Assembly (NCBI GenBank): GCA_018061525.1
Contig: JAGOUB010000034.1
Coordinates: forward strand, 1-8,470
Length of the DNA stretch: 8,470 bases
Source of the DNA: Candidatus Peribacteraceae bacterium
GTDB lineage: Bacteria; Patescibacteriota; Gracilibacteria; Peribacterales; Peribacteraceae
Direction of reading: 5' to 3'
The notes beneath the pieces are model-generated. The model was not told where the DNA came from and did no database searches. It saw nothing but the letters and a program-made list of their open reading frames with translations. Below, piece by piece: positions 1 through 8,228 of this stretch. Every line of letters begins with the position of its first letter. Position 1 is the first letter of the stretch. The translations under genes were made by a program, and so were the position numbers.

Positions 1-1068
1 CTGCTGGCGGAAAAGCCGGCACTGTCGGTGGAGATCGACGCCATGGCCCTGAACCCATTCGATCGGCACGCGTACAAGCTGGAATCCGCCGAACGATCTA
101 ATTACAACATGTTCAAGAAGTCGCTGCGACGCACGGCCCAGGCCAACCTAAGCGCCCGCACGCATGCCCTCATCGGCCCTGCATTGGAGGGTGCGTCGCA
201 GATGGAATGGCCGCGTTCCCGTGGCGGCGAACGCTACCCCGACGACCTGACGCTCATGCATCTCTTCCCGGAGGCAGCCATCATGCACCAGCGCATCGCC
301 GATCCGGCGCCCTCGGACATCCTCATCTTCGGCGACCACATGGTGACCGTTCCGGACTGCCTGCGAACCGACGAGAGGGGCGACCGTGAGCCCCTCTGCC
401 TCACGACCCAGGACGGGCAGTGGCTGCCGGACGACGAGACGCCCTACGCCGAGATCGACTGGAGCCTGCTGCCCGCCGGTTCTCTCGAGACCCTGGAGCG
501 GACGGTGCGGGGCCTGCGCACCACGATGTATCTGCTGCTGCGCCGACCGCAGGTGGCAGCCGCCGTCCGGCAATTCCCGTCGCTTGAGCTTACCACCCAT
601 CCAGAAGGCCTCTTCTGCCGCGTGGAAGACGCTGACATTCCCGGCCTGGCGGCCGTCTTTCCCGGCGCGCAGATCCATACGCAGGAAATCGCAGGCACGC
701 GCCGCACGACCCTCGCCGTCTCGTTCGCTCCAGAAGAAGACAAGAAGGAGAAGGAGAACGAAGTGGAGGACGAGCCGGAGCGCCGCCTGACCCAGGCGGT
801 GCGCGAGGCGCTGGGCGAGATGACGACGTTCCAGAAGCTGGACCGGCTCATGAAAGCACTCGGCCTGGAGCGGGTCGACAGCGGCGGCAAGGGCAGCCAC
901 ATCAAGTACGTGAACCACGCCTCGGGCCATGCCGCCATCCTCAGCCACCGTTACTCCGAGAGTGCGAACACCGACGTGCCGGTGGGCATCGTCGCCAGCT
1001 CGCTTAAGAGCGCCAAGCTCCTGCCGGAACAGTTGGGCCGTCTCGACGAGGCGCTGATGTCATTCTGA
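1..1068 (+). CDS. Protein with C-terminal HicA-like (mRNA interferase-fold) domain, 5' end outside window
   Basis: The reading frame is open from the first base, so the gene probably starts upstream; in-window starts are GTG at 28 and ATG at 43, neither with a ribosome binding site. Residue numbers count from the GTG. Residues 1-230 match no family I recognise. Residues 235-253 are a charged, mostly Glu/Lys/Asp linker. Residues 267-345 resemble HicA/YcfA: a leading helix (FQKLDRLMKALGLERV), then GGKGSHIKY at 286-294, a beta-strand segment, and a closing PVGIVASSLKSAKL helix. In HicA the His of the GSH motif is the catalytic residue of an RNase with a dsRNA-binding-like fold; it is kept here (His291). 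HicA toxins are usually stand-alone proteins of 60-90 residues beside hicB. Here the domain ends a much larger protein and no hicB follows, because gap starts 67 bp later with its own promoter. It may be an RNA-binding or RNase module rather than a toxin. The fold call is from motif pattern only. Confidence 0.7.
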   Translation: MLAEKPALSVEIDAMALNPFDRHAYKLESAERSNYNMFKKSLRRTAQANLSARTHALIGPALEGASQMEWPRSRGGERYPDDLTLMHLFPEAAIMHQRIADPAPSDILIFGDHMVTVPDCLRTDERGDREPLCLTTQDGQWLPDDETPYAEIDWSLLPAGSLETLERTVRGLRTTMYLLLRRPQVAAAVRQFPSLELTTHPEGLFCRVEDADIPGLAAVFPGAQIHTQEIAGTRRTTLAVSFAPEEDKKEKENEVEDEPERRLTQAVREALGEMTTFQKLDRLMKALGLERVDSGGKGSHIKYVNHASGHAAILSHRYSESANTDVPVGIVASSLKSAKLLPEQLGRLDEALMSF

Positions 1069-1101
1069 ACGCGGATGCGGGTCGCCGAGAAGCGCGGAAT
1101 T

Positions 1102-1110
1102 TGCTATACT
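1102..1110 (+). promoter_or_regulatory. gap promoter, extended -10
   Basis: TGCTATACT forms an extended -10 box: TG, one base, then TATACT (5 of 6 to TATAAT). The -35 region at normal spacing (1082-1087) is poor, as expected for an extended -10 promoter. The predicted start is near 1117, giving a leader of about 19 nt before the ATG at 1136. That leader is pyrimidine-rich and has no Shine-Dalgarno sequence. Confidence 0.65.
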
Positions 1111-1135
1111 GGGAGCAACTTCCCCTCCTTTCCAC

Positions 1136-2143
<1,008 letters not shown>

Positions 2144-2159
2144 TCCCTCTCTAACAAAG

Positions 2160-2188
2160 AAAAAGCCCGCCGGTCGGCGGGCTTTTTT
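2160..2188. terminator. Bidirectional intrinsic terminator between convergent genes
   Basis: A perfect GC stem GCCCGCC (2165-2171) pairs with GGCGGGC (2176-2182) around a 4-nt loop. It is flanked by A5 on the left and T6 on the right, so it reads as a rho-independent terminator on both strands. It serves gap on the + strand and the HTH-like gene on the - strand, whose stop codon is only 4 nt away. Confidence 0.93.
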
Positions 2189-2192
2189 GTGC

Positions 2193-3215
2193 TCAATAGT
2201 CGTCGCGATTGGCGAGACGCGCGTAATCGTCCCAGGCTTCGTCGCTCTCATCATCGGCCTCGGCGAAGGCACGGGCGGCGTCCTCATCTTCCTCTTCAGG
2301 CTCATCGCCGCTGAAATCAGCCTCGGGCTCGGTGCGGGCAACTGGAGCGCGGCGCACGGGCAGCTTGCCGCCGTTGCGCTCGGCCGCGACCTGCTTGATC
2401 AGCGCCAGGCGGGCAGCGAGGTAGGCGGCTTCACCTTCTTTCAACTGCATCGTGCTTTGTTTCTTGGTGGAGAGAGGACGCACCGCCTTCGCCCACTCCA
2501 AGGCAAAACCGGTCTCCTCGGTAGGCACCGCGCCGTACACATCGAGCAGCGACCGCATTTGCGGCCACGGCTGCGGCTCGCCGGCACGCAGGTCGCGGAT
2601 GAATCCCTGAAAGGCGCGCACCGTCATCTGGTCAAAAGGCGCTGGCCGCTCGGTGCGGAGCTTGTTCATGGAGAGTTCCGGATGACGGGCGAGCAGCAGC
2701 TCCACCTCGGTGCCGAACGGCGTGGCGCCATCCTCGGCCTCCAAGACCGCCTTCATGTGCTTGCGCCAGAGGGCGATTGTCCTGAATTCCGGCAGATCCA
2801 TCACCTTGGCGATGGCCAGCCAGGTCGCCCACGTCACTTCACGAGCCACGGAGCCCTCACGACGGCGCGGGTCGCCGTGAAGGATGTAGCTAATGGCGCT
2901 CGTGCCGATGTCGGCGCGTTCGGCGAGGCCCTCTTGCGTGTGCACGCGGACGCCGGCCACCACCACTTCGCGCAAACTCTCGCGGGCCTGTCCGGCATAG
3001 CGGGAGAGGATCTCAAGCTTCTTATCTGGCTGGAAGGGCAGAGCGGTCAGCAGGCGTTCCAACTTGTCGCGGGTCATGCGCTCGCGGCCGAGCACGTTCT
3101 TGAACAGCGCGATGCCGTGGTCGCGCTGCACGTCGACGAGCGTCAGGCCGAGGCCAGTGACGGACTCACGCAGGTAGTCGGCAAAATCATCCGGTTCAGC
3201 AAGAGGTTTACCCAT
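2193..3215 (-). CDS. Probable multi-HTH DNA-binding protein with acidic C-terminal tail
   Basis: This 340-residue, mostly helical protein has no family name I can assign. Its best segment is residues 89-143: QEGLAERADIGTSAISYIL, then a long loop and WLAIAKVMDLP. This has the spacing of an XRE/lambda-repressor-type helix-turn-helix (LAxRAxIxxSxISxIL followed by a LxxIAxxLxLP helix). Two flanking segments, about 11-75 and 172-230, show a similar helical rhythm ending in a conserved-looking Leu-rich helix (KLERLLTAL; QMRSLLDVYGAV), so it may contain three diverged HTH-like units. Residues 300-340 are strongly acidic (DEPEEEDED and following). No signal peptide or membrane segment is visible. The ATG at 3215 has no ribosome binding site. 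A transcription factor or nucleoid-associated role is inferred. It is downstream of dnaK in the same direction but is separated from it by a terminator and a possible promoter. Confidence 0.8.
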   Translation of the reverse strand: MGKPLAEPDDFADYLRESVTGLGLTLVDVQRDHGIALFKNVLGRERMTRDKLERLLTALPFQPDKKLEILSRYAGQARESLREVVVAGVRVHTQEGLAERADIGTSAISYILHGDPRRREGSVAREVTWATWLAIAKVMDLPEFRTIALWRKHMKAVLEAEDGATPFGTEVELLLARHPELSMNKLRTERPAPFDQMTVRAFQGFIRDLRAGEPQPWPQMRSLLDVYGAVPTEETGFALEWAKAVRPLSTKKQSTMQLKEGEAAYLAARLALIKQVAAERNGGKLPVRRAPVARTEPEADFSGDEPEEEDEDAARAFAEADDESDEAWDDYARLANRDDY

Positions 3216-3221
3216 AGCCTA

Positions 3222-3250
3222 TCTATGACACTGAATGTCTCCTGTGGCAA
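3222..3250 (-). promoter_or_regulatory. Possible promoter of the HTH-like gene
   Basis: On the - strand TTGCCA (3250-3245, 5 of 6 to the -35 consensus) is separated by 17 nt from CATAGA (3227-3222, a weak -10 with 3 of 6). The -10 ends 6 nt before the ATG at 3215, which would place transcription start at or very near the start codon. The weak -10 keeps confidence modest. Confidence 0.4.
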
Positions 3251-3264
3251 ATGAACCGGGAATG

Positions 3265-3293
3265 CCGAAAAGCCCGCCGGAGCGGGCATTCGG
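3265..3293 (-). terminator. dnaK intrinsic terminator
   Basis: Read on the - strand, GCCCGC and GCGGGC pair around TCCG, extended by an outer CCGAA/TTCGG pairing, with TTTT following the inner stem. It begins 17 nt after the dnaK stop codon and so separates dnaK from the downstream HTH-like gene. Confidence 0.8.
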
Positions 3294-3310
3294 AGTTGGA
3301 ACCCTTTGGA

Positions 3311-5197
<1,887 letters not shown>

Positions 5198-5221
5198 AGT
5201 GGGGTGGGGGCGGTCAGTAGA

Positions 5222-5248
5222 TTAGCACTCGGGAGTGTAGAGTGACAG
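5222..5248 (-). promoter_or_regulatory. CIRCE-like HrcA operator upstream of dnaK
   Basis: The CIRCE consensus is TTAGCACTC, nine bases, GAGTGCTAA. On the dnaK strand the downstream half is a perfect GAGTGCTAA (5230-5222). The spacer is exactly nine bases (5239-5231). The upstream half is CTGTCACTC (5248-5240), matching six of nine positions including the inner CACTC. The element covers the -10 box and the predicted start site, the usual place for HrcA repression. The element ends 24 nt before the dnaK ATG. One perfect half-site, exact spacing and the right gene make a chance match unlikely. Confidence 0.85.
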
Positions 5249-5262
5249 AACACGAGCGTCAA
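5234..5262 (-). promoter_or_regulatory. dnaK sigma70-type promoter
   Basis: On the - strand TTGACG (5262-5257, 5 of 6) and TACACT (5239-5234, 4 of 6) are separated by an optimal 17 nt. Transcription should start near 5227, giving a 30-nt leader. The -10 box lies inside the CIRCE spacer, and the -35 box shares bases with the TGA stop of the upstream gene. Confidence 0.8.
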
Positions 5263-5969
5263 GATCCAGCCCCCGATTCAGGCGACGAAAACTTCACTCT
5301 GATTTGACTGCGGGTCTCACCGAAGATCTCACGCTCGCCAGCGAGAATGGCTCCCGACACGATAATCTTTGGATGGAGATGGTACTCGTTGGTTGAGCCG
5401 TACACCGTCTCGATCAACGCGGCCGCGCGATCGGGACCTCCGCGCTCAAGATCGTCGCGCACGCGCTCCATGTAGTCATCAGGGTTCAACGACGGATCGT
5501 TGCCGCGGTCAACGACCGCGCGGCTGATGCCCAGCAGCGACAACGCGAAACGAGCCGACATAACGGTCCGCTGGAGCGTCGGTGACTCCCCTGCCCGATC
5601 TGGCATGAGAGGTAGCACCTCGTCGACCAGCCCGCGGGCGATGGGGATGATGCGGAAGATCGGCAATGTATGTTTCGCGCCCGCCTTGTCGGCGCTCTTG
5701 ATGATACCCGCGGCGAACGTCTGGGCATCGTCCGAGGCGAGGTGCGACAGGGCGAGTTCGCGCACCTCTTCGAGCGGCCGATCCTCTTTCGCCTGCAGCG
5801 ATCCGTAGAGCGCCAGCCGGCAAAGCTGCGTGGCGACAGAGAGGCCGACCAGTTGCTTGGTCCAGTCGCGGCCATTCTCGTCCTGGTGCTGCACGGCGAC
5901 GCCCAGTTGCAGTTCGCCCTGCAGGTGCAGGCAGTCGTTCGCGATCGCTAATTGCTTCTTCAGATCCAT
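5259..5969 (-). CDS. Uncharacterised 236-residue helical protein
   Basis: I do not recognise this protein. It looks soluble and mainly alpha-helical, with no signal peptide or strong membrane segment. Visible stretches are an amphipathic N-terminus (MDLKKQLAIANDCLHLQGEL), a Leu/Ala-rich helix at 40-60, and TLPIFRIIPIARGLVDEVLPLM at 101-122, which is the most hydrophobic part. A charged region around 155-185 contains DDYMERVRDDLERGG. A His-containing segment follows, NEYHLHPKIIVSGAILAG (194-211). GC-rich third codon positions and the lack of any longer competing frame support it as real. The ATG at 5969 is the first available start and has no ribosome binding site. It is divergent from obg across 55 bp. 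Its TGA stop overlaps the dnaK -35 box, so dnaK is promoted from within its end. Some readthrough into dnaK is possible, since I see no terminator between them. Confidence 0.8.
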   Translation of the reverse strand: MDLKKQLAIANDCLHLQGELQLGVAVQHQDENGRDWTKQLVGLSVATQLCRLALYGSLQAKEDRPLEEVRELALSHLASDDAQTFAAGIIKSADKAGAKHTLPIFRIIPIARGLVDEVLPLMPDRAGESPTLQRTVMSARFALSLLGISRAVVDRGNDPSLNPDDYMERVRDDLERGGPDRAAALIETVYGSTNEYHLHPKIIVSGAILAGEREIFGETRSQIRVKFSSPESGAGS

Positions 5970-5972
5970 ACG

Positions 5973-5978
5973 ATAATA
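5973..5978 (-). promoter_or_regulatory. Possible -10 box of the 236-residue gene
   Basis: TATTAT (5 of 6 to the -10 consensus) ends 3 nt before the ATG at 5969. A perfect -35 hexamer TTGACA (5985-5980) sits only 1 nt upstream of it, far too close to work with this -10, and no good -10 lies 17 nt downstream of the TTGACA. Part of the 55-bp divergent region must promote this gene, but which bases do so is unclear. Confidence 0.3.
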
Positions 5979-6012
5979 CTGTCAATTTCCCTGCTTTTTC
6001 GCAAGAAATCGC

Positions 6013-6018
6013 TATACT
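6013..6018 (+). promoter_or_regulatory. obg promoter -10 box, leaderless arrangement
   Basis: TATACT (5 of 6) lies exactly 6 nt before the obg ATG. With the usual -7 position for its last base, the A of the ATG is +1, so the mRNA would be leaderless. The same nine bases GCTATACTG occur at the gap promoter. The -35 region is poor. Confidence 0.6.
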
Positions 6019-6024
6019 GCGGCC

Positions 6025-7389
6025 ATGTTCCTCGACGAAGCCTCCATCGACGTGCTCGCCGGCGACGGCGGACGCGGTACCGTCGGCTGGCGACGCGAGA
6101 AGTTCGAGCCCATGGGCGGCCCCAACGGCGGCGACGGCGGCCGCGGCGGCGACGTGTATTTCATCGCCGACCGCAACACCGACACGCTCTCCGACTACGC
6201 CTCGCGCAAGCGCTTCGCCGCCGCTCGCGGCGATTTTGGCGGCGGCAAGAATATGGGCGGCCACGACGGCGAAGACCTGTTCCTTAAGGTGCCGCCGGGC
6301 ACGATCATCCGCTGCACCGAGCGCAACGGTGAGCCGGTCGACGAGATCCTTGCCGACTTGGAATCGCACGGCGACCAGGCGATGGCGGCCAAGGGCGGAC
6401 GCGGCGGCTTCGGCAACGCGCACTTCAAGAGTTCTGTTCGCCAGGCACCGGATTTCGCGGAACTCGGCGAGAAGGGCGAGCACGTGCACGTGCAGCTCGA
6501 GCTTCGCCTGGTGGCCGACGTGGGCATCATCGGCTTCCCCAACGTGGGCAAGTCGACGCTCATCTCGGTGGTGAGCGCAGCCAAGCCCAAGATTGCCAAC
6601 TATCCCTTCACCACCCTGGTCCCCAACCTGGGCGTGGTCACCGTCGGCGACCGCTCGTTTGTGCTCTGCGATATCCCGGGCCTCATCGAGGGGGCCAGCG
6701 AAGGCAAGGGCCTCGGCCACGAGTTCCTCCGCCATGTGGAGCGCTGCGGCATCCTGCTGCACCTCATCGACGTGAACCGTGCTTTCCCGCCCGAGGGCGG
6801 CGAGCTCGATCCGGGGCTGCTGATTCAGGAGTACCGCACCATCCGCAAAGAACTGGAGAAGAGCTCGGCCACGCTGGCCGCCAAGAACGAGCTCGTCGTG
6901 CTCAACAAGATCGACCTCATTCCCGACCACCTCGACACCATCCGCAAGGCCTTCAAGAAGGAGAAGATCGAGGTTGCCGCCGAGATCTCGGCCGCCACCA
7001 CCGAGGGCACCAAGGAGCTGATGAACCGCCTAATGCCGATCGTCGTCGCCGCACGCAACGCCCGCGAAACGGAGATCGCCACGCCCGAGCCGGTCGCGGC
7101 CAACCAGACGGTGGTGTTGCGCCCCCACCTCGACGACACGCGCATGGGCGCCTATCGCATCGACGTGCAGGACGGCGGCGTGCACGTCACCGGCAAGCGT
7201 ATCGAGCAATTCACGCAAATGACCGACTTTAGCAACAGCAGCGCCGTCGACCGTTTCCGCGATGTACTCGATCGCACGGGCCTCCGCCGCGCCATCAAGC
7301 GCGCCCGTCCCACGCCGTACTGTCCGGTCACGATCGGCAAGATCCGCGTCGAAGCCTACTTCGTCGAGGGCGGACTGGTCTGGGAGTGA
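6025..7389 (+). CDS. obg: GTPase Obg (CgtA), large ribosomal subunit assembly
   Basis: Obg is an essential, slow GTPase that binds the 50S precursor during late ribosome assembly and links growth to (p)ppGpp. All three family domains are present in 454 residues. The glycine-rich Obg fold (1 to about 158) begins MFLDEASIDVLAGDGGRG and carries GGPNGGDGGRGGDV at 31-44. The G domain has G1 GFPNVGKST (170-178), switch I YPFTTLVPN (193-201), G3 DIPGLIEGA (216-224), G4 NKID (294-297) and G5 SAAT (322-325). The C-terminal OCT domain (about 363-454) includes GKRIEQFTQMTDFSNSSAV and ends in VWE. The C-terminal OCT domain is absent from some Obg relatives but complete here. The ATG at 6025 fits the family N-terminus, with no ribosome binding site and a -10 box 6 nt upstream. 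rplU and rpmA, often next to obg, are not in the window. Confidence 0.98.
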   Translation: MFLDEASIDVLAGDGGRGTVGWRREKFEPMGGPNGGDGGRGGDVYFIADRNTDTLSDYASRKRFAAARGDFGGGKNMGGHDGEDLFLKVPPGTIIRCTERNGEPVDEILADLESHGDQAMAAKGGRGGFGNAHFKSSVRQAPDFAELGEKGEHVHVQLELRLVADVGIIGFPNVGKSTLISVVSAAKPKIANYPFTTLVPNLGVVTVGDRSFVLCDIPGLIEGASEGKGLGHEFLRHVERCGILLHLIDVNRAFPPEGGELDPGLLIQEYRTIRKELEKSSATLAAKNELVVLNKIDLIPDHLDTIRKAFKKEKIEVAAEISAATTEGTKELMNRLMPIVVAARNARETEIATPEPVAANQTVVLRPHLDDTRMGAYRIDVQDGGVHVTGKRIEQFTQMTDFSNSSAVDRFRDVLDRTGLRRAIKRARPTPYCPVTIGKIRVEAYFVEGGLVWE

Positions 7390-7443
7390 ACCGTCGGATG
7401 TGCGCGTCCTAATCGATGCCGACCTCGCGTGGACGTCGCACTA

Positions 7444-7971
7444 TTAAGAGACAAGAACCTGGTCGCGCAAGAAGCGCGGCAGTTCAAGCACGTTGATCGT
7501 CTGGGTACGCACAAGCTCGCGAGCATGCTCGACGGCGATGCGCGGACTGTAAGTCAGGTGCGTCGCAGACATCTCCAGGGCGCGGCGAATGAGCGGCTCC
7601 AGCTCCGTATCGCGGTGCACGAAGCGGCCTCCCCTCCCCTCTTCCGCCAAGCGGCGACACTCCTCCAGATCGGCATCGTTTTCCAACTCCAGACACGGCA
7701 ATGAGAGGCGCATTAGGGCATGGGCGACAGCGCGGTGGTTGCCCTCGATCACCACGAAGTTTCGCTCCGCGGGGTCGGCCAGCTCCATCGCCTCTAGCTC
7801 GGCGGCCAACTTGCGCGAACGGGCATCTCCCGGGAACACCTCGGCCACTACCACCTTGTGGACGGCATCGGCAAAGCCGCGGGCGATGAGATCCGCGTAC
7901 GAGATGACGGCCGCCTCAACGACGTGGTTACTGAGAAGCAGACGCGAGACAGGGACTTCGACCTGACGCAT
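7444..7971 (-). CDS. Small ParB/sulfiredoxin-fold (ParB-like nuclease superfamily) protein
   Basis: The 175 residues look like a single ParB/Srx-like domain with a helical C-terminal extension. The N-terminus (VPVSRLLLSN...ISYADLIARGF) resembles the opening strand and the YxxLIxxG helix of this superfamily. The key box is FVVIEGNHRAVAHAL at 72-86, matching the (D/E)GxHRxxA motif that binds nucleotide in ParB-like and sulfiredoxin folds. Residues 110-175 are helical and Arg/Glu-rich; I see no clear HTH, so this is not a full chromosome-partitioning ParB, and no parA is nearby. Related small proteins vary in activity (nucleotide binding, DNA binding, nuclease, kinase), so the function here is open. 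The ATG at 7971 lacks a ribosome binding site. The gene ends with tandem stops TAA TAG and converges on obg, 54 bp away. The promoter contains a perfect palindrome that may be an operator. Confidence 0.75.
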   Translation of the reverse strand: MRQVEVPVSRLLLSNHVVEAAVISYADLIARGFADAVHKVVVAEVFPGDARSRKLAAELEAMELADPAERNFVVIEGNHRAVAHALMRLSLPCLELENDADLEECRRLAEEGRGGRFVHRDTELEPLIRRALEMSATHLTYSPRIAVEHARELVRTQTINVLELPRFLRDQVLVS

Positions 7972-7977
7972 AATGTT

Positions 7978-8008
7978 ATATTAATACATTGTATTAATAC
8001 TTAGTCAA
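7978..8008 (-). promoter_or_regulatory. Promoter of the ParB-like gene
   Basis: On the - strand TTGACT (8008-8003) is a 5 of 6 -35 box. Two -10 options follow: TATTAA (7986-7981) at 16-nt spacing, or TAATAT (7983-7978) at 19-nt spacing and 6 nt before the ATG. Either puts the transcript start within a few bases of the start codon. The region is strikingly AT-rich against its surroundings. Confidence 0.55.
7979..7999. promoter_or_regulatory. Perfect 21-bp palindrome, candidate operator
   Basis: TATTAATACA, a central T, then TGTATTAATA form an inverted repeat with 10-bp arms and no mismatch. It lies between the -35 box and the start codon of the ParB-like gene and overlaps both -10 options. 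A bound dimeric repressor would block transcription. There is no T-run arrangement suggesting a terminator, and the arms are too AT-rich for a strong hairpin, so an operator is the better reading. Confidence 0.6.
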
Positions 8009-8025
8009 TTTCTCGACACAGGAAA

Positions 8026-8062
8026 AGAACCTCAGCGGACGAATAGTAGGGGCGGAGGTTCT
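8026..8062. repeat. 8-bp inverted repeat, function unknown
   Basis: AGAACCTC (8026-8033) and GAGGTTCT (8055-8062) are perfect inverted copies separated by 21 nt. A related GGTTCTGA also appears twice in direct orientation (8057-8064 and 8174-8181). No T-run follows, so a terminator is not supported. It could be a protein site, a weak hairpin or chance. Confidence 0.3.
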
Positions 8063-8063
8063 G

Positions 8064-8228
8064 ATGCGAAACGGTGTTTCACCAGGTCTATTCCACGCTG
8101 ACAAAGCCATCGCCAGTATTCTGCGGACACGAGAAATGAACCCTAGTAGCAGCGATGGAACGATGCGGGACCAAGGTTCTGAACGGAAGCGGGCCTCCGT
8201 CAGTCTCAGGATTGTTGTTCGAAGGTGA
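8064..8228 (+). CDS. Doubtful 54-codon ORF with a Shine-Dalgarno sequence
   Basis: ATG at 8064 opens a frame ending at TGA 8226-8228, encoding a basic, Ser/Arg-rich peptide (MRNGVSPGLFHADKAIASIL... ending RIVVRR). GGAGG (8054-8058) sits 5 nt before the ATG, an ideal ribosome binding site position. Against it, composition is not clearly coding, no family is recognisable, and the 3' end overlaps the convergent gene at 8206-8470 by 23 bp. The GGAGG is also part of an inverted repeat. It would be read divergently from the ParB-like gene. It is more likely chance than a gene. Confidence 0.2.
   Translation: MRNGVSPGLFHADKAIASILRTREMNPSSSDGTMRDQGSERKRASVSLRIVVRR

Noticed and set aside
148..948. 266-codon - strand frame opposite the HicA-like gene
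   Set aside because: Its translation is biased and motif-free, whereas the + strand frame carries the HicA-like motif and a natural C-terminus before the gap promoter.
2187..3254. 355-codon + strand frame opposite the HTH-like gene
   Set aside because: It runs through the gap terminator and gives a His/Gly/Leu-rich translation without motifs. The - strand frame has protein-like composition, an HTH-like segment and a terminator right after its stop.
5509..6930. 473-codon - strand frame across obg and the 236-residue gene
   Set aside because: It overlaps a complete Obg on the other strand and has the Ala/Val/Asp/His-rich composition of an antisense shadow.
7390..7443. Possible obg terminator
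   Set aside because: Short inverted repeats (GTCGG/CCGAC, CGTCC/GGACG) are present, but they compete with each other and no T-run follows on either strand.
7972..8205. tRNA or structured RNA in the intergenic stretch
   Set aside because: No T-arm signature, acceptor stem or continuous cloverleaf pairing could be found by eye; only the palindrome and an 8-bp inverted repeat stand out.
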